DNA of 64,000 nt, from assembly GCA_951394045.1 (NCBI GenBank), contig OX595985.1, positions 2,790,001 to 2,854,000 of the forward strand, read 5' to 3'. Positions 10,499 through 20,857 of the stretch are shown piece after piece. The DNA is from Nitzschia sp. DOCU1 (Eukaryota; Bacillariophyta; Bacillariophyceae; Bacillariales; Bacillariaceae). Below the pieces are notes generated by a model. That model was given only the letters and a program-made list of their open reading frames with translations, had not been told where the DNA came from and made no database searches. How positions within the stretch are numbered: the first letter of the stretch is position 1; each line of letters begins with the position of its first letter. A program made the translations under genes and the position numbers.

Positions 10499-11576
10499 TT
10501 TCTTGTCGGGTGCGACGTCGCAGACCGAACGCCAATAAGTAAGCGAATGGGCATATATAATTTAATCCCTAATATAGTTGCACCAACATCTCTGGTCTGT
10601 CCTCAGGCCACGGTTTCGAGATCCTCATGTTAGTGGCTACCTGGCGACCTCTTTCGATTCCACTTAGGTCGAATTGGTGCAACATTCATTTTGACAGTCT
10701 TTTGGTCAATCGACAGTGGTCAAACAAGTCGAAATGTGGGCCGACACGCTCGCTACCCAGGCCGGCACGCTCACTTGGCGTAAGGATGTCTGGGGCCTAT
10801 TCAAAGATTTCCGTTGAGATAAATTTAGTCGTACTAAACCTATGTAAGCGTCGCCCGCCTCGCAGTTTCTTTTAAAATTTGGCGGTCAATGGCAAACATA
10901 GGAACGTTAGCGAGACAGATCTTCCAACTAGCGAGAATATCCTCCAATATAACTAGAGCGATCCTCTAATACAAAAAAGTAACGGTTGATTACTTAGTAT
11001 CTACTTTTCTCTTCAAATCAGAAAGGCCCTTTCTTAGGATGAGTCGCCACGTGCCCCAAATCTGCAAATTCCACCCCCTGGGCTACCGCTAAACCCAGTA
11101 CTTTGGAGGACATCCTCTCCTTCTGGATAGTGATGAATGCTACGAATTGTTACCATTGTTATATTATGATCTTCTTAACGCATTTACTGTTACATTATGA
11201 TCTCGCCAACATTTGCATTATTACCCAACAATCTGTGTCTAATACAAATTCGACCCAAATGAATGATTGTGCCGATACGACGATATCGCCAACCCACTCG
11301 CTGAATCGCCAGAGGTGCGGAGGACGGGCGCACTTTCTGCAGATTGGGGGGTGGGGGCAGGCAGACATACTCGGAATCGACGGGACTCATTCGTCGTCAT
11401 CCAAAATGCAAAATCCTTCTCAACGAGAAACGCAACAACTACAGGGGACCAACTAGAATAGTCACGGCCATGAATGAGCGGTGGGAGTCCCAGTCACACT
11501 TCCGTGGAACTTTAATCAACAACCTGCAAGATGAAGGACGGAACCAATTGCAGTGCCACTCCCACAATGTGGAACA
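10499..11576. other. Intergenic region, no gene recognised
   Basis: The stretch has short open frames only. It may contain the left end of the putative two-gene element that follows, but I found no clear terminal inverted repeat or target duplication. No tRNA or other RNA gene is evident. Confidence 0.5.
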
Positions 11577-14500
11577 ATGGTACGAACAACTCGCAACAGC
11601 AAATATGAAGACATCCCCCCTGAGATGCGTGGAAGGTCAGGGCGAATTTTTGGAACCAGGAAGCGAGAAGGAATGAATAAGGATGAAGTCATTGAATCCC
11701 TGAAGAAGAAATCTCGAACCAGAGCTGAGGATCAAAGTATTGAAACGAAAATCGAATTGATCCAAAGCGTCCCACAAAATCCAGAGACGCCACCCGTCAC
11801 CGAATTGCTTGCGGATCCAAAACGCAAAAGTAAGAGGACATCAGACGAAAGGCCTACTTGTCTTGATTTCGGCATTACCGATACGGAGCGCCTGATTCGT
11901 TTCCCGGATGGCGACTTCTGCTCTGCCTGTGTTCTTTATACTCGGGATCGTTTGTTGAACAATTCCCTCAAGCGTCACAAGTTCTACAAATGTACTAGCC
12001 CCCATACCAGTTTTCTCTACCCTGCGAAGAAGAAGAAAGTCTTGGAATTTGATGATGACAATTCAGAAGACGGCGTTGACTATTCCAACAGCAAGGACGA
12101 ATCTGAGGACGCAACAACACTTGCAAATGATAGTAGTACCACGCCGACGAGTGGTACTAGCGGCGACAATACGGAAACCGAGGATGATTGCAGTCCAGCT
12201 ACGAATGAAACCACGCCAACGAATGGTTCAGAGGTTATCCTGGTCTCCAACAACAAAGAACAATCCACTGTTACTAGCTCTTCTACAGAAGCTAGCAGTG
12301 ATGTGACTACACTTGCGACAGTTCGGACGAATCTTCTCAATCGGTTTGAGAATAAAATAGACGACAAACAACAAACTATTTCGCGGCTTACTTTGCAAGT
12401 TCAAGCCCTGCAAGAATGCTTGTCTAGTCCAGAACGCGCACTAGGCCAGGCTATCACACTGGCTGGAGGGCCGAAACCATTTGTCAACAACGTCCTATTC
12501 ACAAAGACGAATCCCCAGTTCCGTGAACAGTTGATCGGCACCACTACCAAAGTCATTCGCAAGGAATTGTTTGCGCCGCTGGACGTGCTACGCGAGATGG
12601 ATATTTCTAGCTACAGGGCAAACTACGAATCCTTGGAAGTATTCCGACGAGTTGCAACAAAGGGACAGAAGCATGCACGTACAGTGCTGCCTTCGTCGGC
12701 TGAAGTCAAACGGGCGGCGCGCATGGTGGAAGATTTTGCGAATGCGAGATACCCGTTCACTATTTCACAGATCGACGACAAGTTTGGTGGGGGCGAGCAT
12801 CTTCAGTTTGACGCAAAGAAAATTATCGCAGCTGCCGTTAGGATTACAGGTCTGGAGCCAGTCGCTCGGCAAAAGCGCATCATTGTTCCAGTCTCGACAG
12901 ATACGGCGTCCATCACGAAGAACGTCAATCTCATGATCTCGGGGATAAAGATCAGTGATCGACAAGCGAAGTGCCCAACGACAGGCTTACCGCAGTTCTT
13001 GTCCCAGAATAGTGGCGGAGAGTCTTCAAATCTTCAATCGTATCGGTTCTGTTTCCCGATACACTTGATCATCACCAAAGAAACTCCGGAGGTGATAAAC
13101 AGGTATCTAGCCCCGACATATGGGCTATGTAAAGAAGAAGATGAGTCGACAGTGGACAACGCTACCCCTGTTTCCAAGATCCTTGGACCGGGTTTTTTTC
13201 CAATGTTCATGCCAAGCAACGCGGACATGAAAATGATCTTCACTGGCGTTGGACGAGGCGGGGGTATGAAGTCGAAGACGTTCGCATGCTACTGCTGTGC
13301 AGTGCATAAGAACGACATCGTCACCCCGGATCCAGATCCTGATTCATGCAATTGGTGTGCACAATGGGCGTCGGATGGGAAGTTGGCGTCATGGAGCCAG
13401 TGGAAGTGCTACCACCGGCCAATCCTTAGCCAGAAACGTATGGAGTTTCTGGAGGAAAGGACGAAGGAATTGGTGGAAGAGTGGTGCATGCCGTTCGAAT
13501 CCAATGAAAAGGCATCCAAAATCTTGGATGACTCGCATATCAAAGTTGATTTTGATTCGAGAAATCCTTGCAGGGATCCGAGTGCGAATTCGAAGAAAGA
13601 CGCAGAGTGTATCCACTTCGACATCGCCGCCTGCACGGATAGAGCAACCAAGAATAGCTACACCAGGAAGCTGGCCCATGACCTGGAATTGCGTGATCTT
13701 AACTCCAGTGGCTCTCCGTTGGAAATGCAGAAGAGGCTGCGTGCTCAGTTGAACACCGAATTCCAATTCTTGCAGGTGCAGACGGAGTTGCGTGAAGGTA
13801 AAGTATCTCAAGACAGTGCGCTGTTTGTGATCATGAATGCCATCCCATGCAGTCTCCACATGGAGAACAGGATGGCAATCAAGATCATGGAGCGACTTTT
13901 CAAGTTTGGGCTTTCGAATGCAGTTGCCGGGAAGCTACCGCATTGGGACGCGTCGAGTGAAGACGGCCGCATCCAAAATTTTCTTAACGGTGTCCAAGGC
14001 ATCATGAATAGAAATATTCTGGGCAAGGAGGATCGCCCTTATACCTGGCGGTTGCCTTTCGACCCCAGGACGAAAGAGGTGACGGCGATCAGCATGGATA
14101 ACGAGCGAACCAGAAAGGTGATTGCGAATATTGGATTACTTGCCGATAAATGTTTACTGGCAAACGATCTAATCAAGTGGAACGAAGCGATGAAACATTA
14201 TCGTGCGGCGATGGATATTGTGTTGATGCAAGATGACCTAACGGATGAAAACATAACAACATATCAGTGGTCGGTGGATCAGTTTTATCAGTGGTGGATC
14301 CAGATGAACGGTGCAGCCGGGGTTACAAATTACATGCATTTGATCGGAGCCGGGCACGTTGCCGAGTACCTACAGAAGTGGCGGAACCTTTATCGATTCT
14401 CCCAACAGGGGTGGGAGAATCTCAACTATCAAGAAAAGCAATTCTGGTTTCGGCGTACCAATAGGGGAGGTGGACAAGGGGATAGAAACCGATTGAAGGC

Positions 14501-14618
14501 AATCGGTAGATACCATCAACGTTGTTTTGTCTGGGCGGAAGGTATCTCGAACGAGGAGATTCTAAAGTTTGCAAAGGAAGCTAAGGATCGTGGGGACAAT
14601 GACGATGAGCAGGACTAA
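11577..14618 (+). CDS. Large uncharacterised protein with SAP-like motif and conserved C-terminal domain
   Basis: The first in-frame ATG of the frame is 11577, giving 1013 residues. The N-terminus is basic; a Cys-containing block follows (CLDFGITDTERL, FCSACVLY, KCTSPH) that may bind zinc. Residues ~150-250 are acidic Ser/Thr-rich low complexity, then a short coiled coil. A second Cys cluster (ACYCCAVHK, CNWCAQW) lies near residue 570. A SAP-like motif (LELRDLNSSGSPLEMQKRL) follows near 705. The C-terminal ~250 residues carry a conserved signature: CSLHMENRMAIKIM, GVTNYMHLIGAGHVAEYL, YRFSQQGWENLN and FFRRTNRGGG-like text (FWFRRTNRGGG). I recall proteins with this signature from diatoms, cnidarians and fungi, with no known function. 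No DDE, RT or recombinase motif is recognised. Confidence 0.6.
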   Translation: MVRTTRNSKYEDIPPEMRGRSGRIFGTRKREGMNKDEVIESLKKKSRTRAEDQSIETKIELIQSVPQNPETPPVTELLADPKRKSKRTSDERPTCLDFGITDTERLIRFPDGDFCSACVLYTRDRLLNNSLKRHKFYKCTSPHTSFLYPAKKKKVLEFDDDNSEDGVDYSNSKDESEDATTLANDSSTTPTSGTSGDNTETEDDCSPATNETTPTNGSEVILVSNNKEQSTVTSSSTEASSDVTTLATVRTNLLNRFENKIDDKQQTISRLTLQVQALQECLSSPERALGQAITLAGGPKPFVNNVLFTKTNPQFREQLIGTTTKVIRKELFAPLDVLREMDISSYRANYESLEVFRRVATKGQKHARTVLPSSAEVKRAARMVEDFANARYPFTISQIDDKFGGGEHLQFDAKKIIAAAVRITGLEPVARQKRIIVPVSTDTASITKNVNLMISGIKISDRQAKCPTTGLPQFLSQNSGGESSNLQSYRFCFPIHLIITKETPEVINRYLAPTYGLCKEEDESTVDNATPVSKILGPGFFPMFMPSNADMKMIFTGVGRGGGMKSKTFACYCCAVHKNDIVTPDPDPDSCNWCAQWASDGKLASWSQWKCYHRPILSQKRMEFLEERTKELVEEWCMPFESNEKASKILDDSHIKVDFDSRNPCRDPSANSKKDAECIHFDIAACTDRATKNSYTRKLAHDLELRDLNSSGSPLEMQKRLRAQLNTEFQFLQVQTELREGKVSQDSALFVIMNAIPCSLHMENRMAIKIMERLFKFGLSNAVAGKLPHWDASSEDGRIQNFLNGVQGIMNRNILGKEDRPYTWRLPFDPRTKEVTAISMDNERTRKVIANIGLLADKCLLANDLIKWNEAMKHYRAAMDIVLMQDDLTDENITTYQWSVDQFYQWWIQMNGAAGVTNYMHLIGAGHVAEYLQKWRNLYRFSQQGWENLNYQEKQFWFRRTNRGGGQGDRNRLKAIGRYHQRCFVWAEGISNEEILKFAKEAKDRGDNDDEQD

Positions 14619-14749
14619 ATCAATAGGTATAATGTAGCAGTCTATTCTATTGTCATCTATAGTCATTGTCATTTTGCAATCATCTATAGTCGTTTGTCAT
14701 GTTGTTGGTTAATTAAATAATAAGTAATAGAGCGTGACAACTGCAACAA

Positions 14750-15961
14750 CTAGTAGTCTTCTTTATTCTTGATTGCTTCGACAATCCATTCCATATCGGT
14801 CACTGCGAACAAGTCGTTATCGTTGCCAGCCACTGGCTTGGCAGTAACAATGCTGCCTGCGGCATCGTAAGCGACGACTTCGCATGTCTTTCCTTCAAAA
14901 TCAAACAACGCGCCCAAAACTATCCAATCGATGGGATTTTCACCTTCGTCGTTGCCAACGTCATCGTCATTGCCGAGTAGGCCACTGTCCTTTGCAGGCC
15001 CCACACGATAGCGAATACGAATAATAATAGTCCCATGTTTATCATAATCGAAGTCAACGCCATTTTTTGCATTGTTGGGATTCATCTTAAAAGGCTCTTC
15101 TTCATCATCATTGTTGTCGCATGCTTCCAAGTAGTTGAGTGTATTGTTGTCAGTAATGGGGACGGCCCCATCTTTAATACGAGGCTTATGTGGAAACTTG
15201 ACGCCGAATGAACTGTTGGTTCCGAACAAGGATTCAAATACTTTAATGTCGGACGGTTTGAAACGAATCGTCTGTAGGTCGACGATTTGTCTCAACTTGC
15301 GCCGTTTTTTATCGGCAGTACTGCGAATAGAGAATCTTGTTGCAACTGATTCGTGTAGTTGGAAACCAGTCCGACGACCGAGGTAGAACCAAAAGTGGTC
15401 ACTAATGCCCACCACTTTACGACACTTGCCGTAATTCCCAGCTTCGCGACCAGTATTAAAGACGACATTGAGCGCGTCTCTAACACGTTCGATGTCGTCA
15501 AAGAGCTGTTCGGAGACAGACCGTCCCAGACCCAAAGGAAATGGTTGAAAATCGTCAATATTGTCGTATTGCCCACCAAAGCCTTCGCAGAATCGAATGT
15601 AGAAGATATTCCAAATTCCGTCAAAGACGCGTTGTTGAGATCCATCGTCACCTTCTTCATCCTTGAAGACGAAGGCAAAGTCAATAATGGCAGATACAAA
15701 TACCACAGCCTCCTTCTTTGTCTCAACTACTTCCTTTTTCGGAGAAGGAAGGGCAACAGCTTTTGAACTCGCTGGCGGAGTAAATTGTTGAATCGTCACT
15801 TTCGGGTCGTCGGCAGCGGTTGTCCACGTAGTAATTCGTCCAATCAACTTCCCCTCCTTGTCTTCACCATGGTACATGACAAATGTACCCTTGGTAACAA
15901 AGGCAGTAAGCTGTTGCAGCCAAAGGGCATCGTTGTTACCTTGAGAAGCATTGGCCGCCAT
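14750..15961 (-). CDS. Uncharacterised acidic protein, partner of the 1013-residue gene
   Basis: The protein has 403 residues from an ATG at 15961. The N-terminal ~60 residues contain FVMYHGEDKEGKLIGRITTW, which could be a small beta-barrel (Tudor/SH3-like) domain; this is only a shape impression. The middle is mixed alpha/beta with a basic patch (ADKKRRKLRQIV), and the C-terminal third is Asp/Asn-rich. I recognise no family. It ends ~130 bp from the stop of the opposing large gene, and its 5' side is divergent from the ubiquitin-like gene at 16432. By analogy with two-gene transposons it may be an accessory factor, but this is inference. Confidence 0.5.
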   Translation of the reverse strand: MAANASQGNNDALWLQQLTAFVTKGTFVMYHGEDKEGKLIGRITTWTTAADDPKVTIQQFTPPASSKAVALPSPKKEVVETKKEAVVFVSAIIDFAFVFKDEEGDDGSQQRVFDGIWNIFYIRFCEGFGGQYDNIDDFQPFPLGLGRSVSEQLFDDIERVRDALNVVFNTGREAGNYGKCRKVVGISDHFWFYLGRRTGFQLHESVATRFSIRSTADKKRRKLRQIVDLQTIRFKPSDIKVFESLFGTNSSFGVKFPHKPRIKDGAVPITDNNTLNYLEACDNNDDEEEPFKMNPNNAKNGVDFDYDKHGTIIIRIRYRVGPAKDSGLLGNDDDVGNDEGENPIDWIVLGALFDFEGKTCEVVAYDAAGSIVTAKPVAGNDNDLFAVTDMEWIVEAIKNKEDY

Positions 15962-16431
15962 GGTTGTTTCTATTTTGTGGCAGTCTGTGAGAAGGACAAT
16001 GACTCGAGGAATTTGTGGTTGTTCGACAATGTTCGAATGTTGTATTATTTTTATAGCCTATGCCTAGAGTTCTTTGCGACAAGCGAAGGCATGAATAAAA
16101 AAATCGAGTTCGGATGTCGCACTGCGCGTCGCATTCTGCATTTTTCATGTCTTGGCCGCTATTGGATCTCCGTTTGTGGGGCGAGCCCGCCAGCCTGCCT
16201 GCCGTATATACCCATTGCGTTCGACTCTCTGGACTGCAATCAATCCGCGCACGACCGCGCGTCTCGACAAAATGTCCCGGCCTTTTTCTTTCCACCATGA
16301 TGATGCCCCTCCCTCATCTCTCCTGTGACTTCGTTTCGATGGATCTCCTCCATCATCACTCAGACTGCAAATTTCACTCTTTTCTTCTACATAGCTGTTA
16401 TTGCTGTCGTTGGTGGTTACCCGCAATCATC

Positions 16432-18189
16432 ATGGCTTCGAACAGTGGAGTGTGGAGTTTGTGCTTGACATCCCGTCAAGGAAGAAAGATTGTACAATTG
16501 CCTCCGACCTCGACCATTCAACATCTCTATGACATGGCCCAAGAGCAATTCGGAATTGCCATTGCCTCTTTGAAATATGGCTTCCCTCCCAAAACGCTTG
16601 ACCCTATTGCTGAGACAGTGGAATCGATTCTGCAAAATCAGGAACGAATTCAAGTCGAATTTGGCACTGGAAACGGTGCTGCCCAAAACGACGCCCCCCC
16701 AAATGGCAGTCGCAAGGCGGGAGGGAGTAATAAGACCACGTCCGAGACACCTAGTTCTTCTCCCAGTACTGGTAGATCGAAACGTGCTGCAGCGAAACGA
16801 GCTACAGAAAACATGCCCGCTGTCATCAAAGCACAAGAAAAACTTTTAAAGGAACAGACGTCCAAACGACAACGAACGACGTCATCCTCGTCAGCGGGAC
16901 CTGCGACGAAGCGACCGTCAAAGCCCAAATTTACAGCGGATGTAGGTCAAGGTCGTCGGCTGGCTGATGGAGCAACGATCGATGCTCCTACAAAGGGCCG
17001 CAAACGAGCATCGCCCGGCATGGCGGCACAAGGCCAGGACATGTCAGAAGCTCTCTTGGGGGCTCTCAACGATTCGGGGAAAATGGGACAAGTTCTTCGA
17101 AAGGGTATGAAAAATGCTGTTCAGGCAAGTTACGAAACGACTCGAGCCTTTTCGCGTTTAGCGGCAGTGCAAGCCAAAACCTATACCATGACAGTAAGGG
17201 AAAGTGGGGCCAGTTCAGTCCTGGTGGTTTCCTATCGGGGTTCCGTGGACAAGACCAAGACCGAGGAGCAGATGGATCGTATTCCTCGTGACATCTTGGA
17301 GGCTGTACTCAAGGGAATTCATGCATCTAATACGGAAGCGTTGCGTCCCGAAAATATGGCCATCTTGTCTCCTCGAGTCTTTTGGAGTCTGGTCCATATA
17401 TTTTCCGATCAAACATCCGTGGCCGGCATGTACAAACAAATCTTGCCGGATCTTGATTGGAGTTTCCTGCGGCGTCGGGCCCAACAATTGTCAGACAAAG
17501 CTCTAGAGAATCTGCGACAAGAGCAACAAGCCAAAGGCCAGGAAGCGGGCGATGGCGTACTAGCGGCACAAGCGATTGCTGCCGTCGAGCATGCCATGGA
17601 AAATTTGCACGATTATGCAGCGGCGGAACGACAAGCCCGACAAGCTCAAGCGGCTTTGAGCCGCTTGCAAGGCTCAAACAACACTAGCAGCCTCGTGGAG
17701 GGTGAGGAGGAATGGAAGTTGGTGACTCCTTCCGAGCCTGACCGAGACGAACTTTATGAATGTATTCAAGGCTCGACTAGCCGTGATGTCACCACGCTCA
17801 TTCGCAGGCTCATGCGAGAATGTCAGATTCACAACTGGAGGGAATTAGCAAATGTGGAAGATGTCTCAGCGTTGGCAGAAAAGTTGGAGGTACAGCCTTC
17901 TCAAGTTCAGATCTGGGTGGATCGTGCACAGAATCAAAGTGTTGACGAAATCATTGTGGAGATTTGCGACGACAATGTTCGGGCTGTGGAACTCTTGACG
18001 GAAACGGCTCGAAGTGGAACCCCCAAGGATCTGGCCGCGTGGCGGAATATCCCTCAATTGTTGCACCAGCGAATGGCCGGAATAGCGGATGCACCCACCG
18101 TCAAACAACTCCAAACCTGGAGCCAACGAGCGCATCAACTTTTGAAAGACTTTGAATGGCTAAACTGGTATGCTACTCCAGTCGAATAA
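16432..18189 (+). CDS. Protein with N-terminal UBX/ubiquitin-like domain of YOD1 type
   Basis: I chose the ATG at 16432 because it directly precedes a domain; the frame stays open upstream to 16114 without similarity. The protein has 585 residues. Residues 4-80 resemble the UBX-like domain of the deubiquitinase YOD1/OTU1: LCLTSRQGRKIVQLPP, then TIQHLYDMA and KYGFPPKTLD. No OTU cysteine-protease domain follows. A basic Ser/Thr-rich linker (residues ~85-190) holds possible nuclear signals such as KRAAAKRA. Residues ~260-340 form a compact conserved-looking block (PRDILEAVLKGIHASN, LSPRVFWSLVHIF), and the C-terminal half is helical. YOD1-type UBX domains bind p97/CDC48, so a role as a p97 adaptor is possible; this is inferred. 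Confidence 0.6.
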   Translation: MASNSGVWSLCLTSRQGRKIVQLPPTSTIQHLYDMAQEQFGIAIASLKYGFPPKTLDPIAETVESILQNQERIQVEFGTGNGAAQNDAPPNGSRKAGGSNKTTSETPSSSPSTGRSKRAAAKRATENMPAVIKAQEKLLKEQTSKRQRTTSSSSAGPATKRPSKPKFTADVGQGRRLADGATIDAPTKGRKRASPGMAAQGQDMSEALLGALNDSGKMGQVLRKGMKNAVQASYETTRAFSRLAAVQAKTYTMTVRESGASSVLVVSYRGSVDKTKTEEQMDRIPRDILEAVLKGIHASNTEALRPENMAILSPRVFWSLVHIFSDQTSVAGMYKQILPDLDWSFLRRRAQQLSDKALENLRQEQQAKGQEAGDGVLAAQAIAAVEHAMENLHDYAAAERQARQAQAALSRLQGSNNTSSLVEGEEEWKLVTPSEPDRDELYECIQGSTSRDVTTLIRRLMRECQIHNWRELANVEDVSALAEKLEVQPSQVQIWVDRAQNQSVDEIIVEICDDNVRAVELLTETARSGTPKDLAAWRNIPQLLHQRMAGIADAPTVKQLQTWSQRAHQLLKDFEWLNWYATPVE

Positions 18190-18294
18190 GATAGCAGAGG
18201 CATTACCAATTGTCCTTTAACAGGATTATTTCACATATTAAACGTTTTACTACAGGACAAACAATTTCATTCCGTCCATGAGCGTTCAAGTGTC

Positions 18295-20267
18295 CTACTT
18301 GAAGTCTGATCGAATTACATTCTCCACGTCGGACTTGACAATCAGCTGCGGGTCAAAGTCCATATCGTCTTCCATCTGCGCGATACGCATTCGCTTTCTG
18401 ACTTCTGATCTGCACCCAGTCAGAAGCATTTCACTGATACGTCCATTTCGTTCGCTGCGCCAGAGCGCCGACGTTTCATCCTCCAGGCATCGAGCAATTA
18501 CCGACGGCTTGAGATCGGGGGCAAGTTCGAATCCCTTGGCATTCGCCAAATCCATAAAGATTTGTGCGAGTTCCAGACATGTGTAGTCGGGGAATTCGAA
18601 CGTGAGAGGGAATCGTTTGCGCATTTCTCCATTGAATACCAAGAAAGTGTTCATTTCAACAGGGAACCCGGCCAAGATAATCAAAGGATGGCCATCATCT
18701 CCATTCTTTTTGGCTGATTCGTCAATGCTCTTGATGATTTCTGCCATACAGTCGGCACCGGTATCCATCTTGTTGCGTCGGGAGGCCATTCCAAGTGTAA
18801 AAGCCTCATCGATAAACAGAATACCACCACGTGCTTCTTCAATGACCTCTTTGGTCTTCATCGTGGTGGTCGCTCGATCACGTCCAACCAAATCCATGCG
18901 TTCCACCTCCAAGAACTTGGGCTTGCGAAGAATACCAAGCTCGTGGTAAGCCTTTGCCAGCAGACGAGCCACAGCAGTCTTACCAGATCCAGGATTGCCC
19001 AGAAAGACCATGTGGTGTGCGGTAGGCCGACCAGTATCGTCGGCAAGAGCAGGAGGGATCATATTCAAAGGATGAGTTCGGCCTCGAGCACCGCCGGGTG
19101 GGATCAAGGATTCCTTCAAATCGCAAATCTCGGCTGTGCGGCGCAATCCACGAAGCTAATACAAAACCATACGTGAGAAAAGGAAGGCTCTCTGGAACAT
19201 ACACAACGTGATATTTACACATACCTGACTCTTGATATGATCCAATCCAATAATCGACGACAACAACTCCTCGACACGATCACGAGGTCCGACCGAGCGC
19301 TCAACAGGCATGCCCCGAGCATCCTTCGAAGGCTTGACACGCTTTCGTACAGCTTCCATCAGAATCGCCTCTGCATCCATCTGTTTGCCTCCTTCCAATT
19401 GATCCGAAAACGCAATCTCCAACTCGTTCGGGTCCATCCCGGCCGTGTACAAGGAGTGTGGGAAACGATCCGCCAACTTACGAACGGCCGCCAAGGCCAA
19501 CTTGAGGCTATTGCTCGAGCGTCCAGCTCCCGCACTTCCCGAGTTGCGCAATGCACGAATCTTAGCCTCCAACATAATGGCGCGTTCCTCATACTTTTCC
19601 GCCTTTTGGCGACGAGTCAATTCCGGAGGAGGGGGGCGGCCCTCCAACATGGCAATCACTTGATCATTGACCACCGATTGATCCGCCATGGCCAGATCCA
19701 ATGGAGTCATACCGTCATCATTTTGCAAATGCAAGGCGTCTGGATAGGCCTCAATTAACAACTTGACCACTTCGGGGCTAGCACGGTTCGAAGCAGCCAT
19801 GTGCAACGGCAAAGATCCGTATTGATTGCGAACAGTTGCTCCTTCGGGGTGACGTGCCAACAACACCTCGACAGTCTCCACAGGGGCTTGCCACATGGCA
19901 GCTTGGTGGATCGGCAAGTTTCCCACTCCATTGGGTTGCGAAGCTCCGCCTGGATAGGCGCGAAGCAAGGTTTCCACTACATCAGCAGTGGCTTGGAAGG
20001 AGCAAGCCGCGTGCAAAGGAAGATTTCCGCGATCGTTCAAGCGAGAAGCCTCTTCGGGAAAGGAAGGTTGCTGTTGTTGTCAGGGAGAAGGAAAGTGGGT
20101 AAGAGAATCGAAGCAAAAAAAAAGAATGCCCCCTTGGACAGGAATACATCCAGCGCCACACTTCAGCTGGAGAGACGACGACCTGGTCTTGACACAACTC
20201 TTACCTTGCTTCGGCTCAGCAAGGCTCCGAATCCCTTACAAAAATCATGGAGTCTGGTGTCTGACAT
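18295..20267 (-). CDS. Ankyrin-repeat AAA+ ATPase, CbxX/SpoVK type, catalytic-looking paralogue
   Basis: Three exons: 20267-20205, 20070-19225 and 19155-18295, with GT-AG introns of 134 and 69 bp; 589 residues. Exon 1 (LHDFCKGFGALLSRSK) was placed by likeness to the first exon of the divergent paralogue. Residues ~30-150 hold four ankyrin repeats of the GNLPLH type; a charged helical linker follows. The AAA+ module begins at the second intron: Walker A GNPGSGKT (~356-363), Walker B GGILFIDE (~412-420), and GEMRKRFPLTFEFPDY with a plausible arginine finger. The YVG pore loop of CbxX/SpoVK is replaced by RDRATTT. CbxX-type ATPases include red-type Rubisco activase, but ankyrin fusions are a separate eukaryotic group with no known substrate. 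No presequence is seen, so cytosol or nucleus is likely. Confidence 0.85.
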
Positions 20268-20857
20268 TGTAAATAACTAAGAATAGGGCAATAAAAGCGA
20301 AAACGACGGTCCTGGTCTCCCTGCGGCTATCCTTCAATCTCTTCTGATAACGGTTTGTGGTGACAGCTGTAGTTGTCGGTTGGTACTGTAGTCTTATGAT
20401 GAAAGCTGAGATGAGCCCGTCGTCAGTGCGCAGCAGCAAGACGAATGTGTTGAACGAGTCAAACAGAAGAAGCAGCGGCAAAACACAGGTAGGCGATGGA
20501 GAGAGCCGATCGATCGACGTCAACCACACGCAATGACAGAGAGACGACCCGTTTTCGCGCCTCTTTTTTGTATTGGTGGTAGGTGCGCCATTTTTTAAGA
20601 TGCGTTTGGCGGCACGGTAATTAGATATTTTCACAAATTCAACGGTCGCAATTTCGAAATTTTATACGCCTGCCGGCAATACACATGGACGAGCGCGCCC
20701 GTTTTGCCATCCGATGGAGCTCTTTGATTGTTCCTACCAGCGCGTTCGTCGTCGTCTCGCGTGTCGTGCAATGGCTTTGGCTCGACTCATCATCTTGGCA
20801 CCTACACTTTGCTTCCTTCTGGTAGTAGTGATCTATTGTCTTCCATAAGCTGTCACC
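20268..20857. promoter_or_regulatory. Divergent promoter of the ankyrin-AAA+ pair with an E2F-type site
   Basis: 590 bp separate the two start codons. TTTTCGCGCC at 20552-20561 fits the E2F/DP consensus TTTSSCGC. A shared control region would suit two paralogues that might assemble together. Only the motif is seen; binding is inferred. Confidence 0.45.

Larger units (their letters stand above)
11100..16100. mobile_element. Putative two-gene mobile element of unknown class
   Basis: A large plus-strand gene (11577-14618) and a minus-strand gene (14750-15961) converge with ~130 bp between stops, the same plan as the Harbinger element at 1-3.6 kb. The larger protein belongs to a conserved but uncharacterised family that I associate with repetitive elements in diverse eukaryotes. 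The limits given are approximate: I could not find terminal repeats, so mobility is inferred. Confidence 0.35.
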
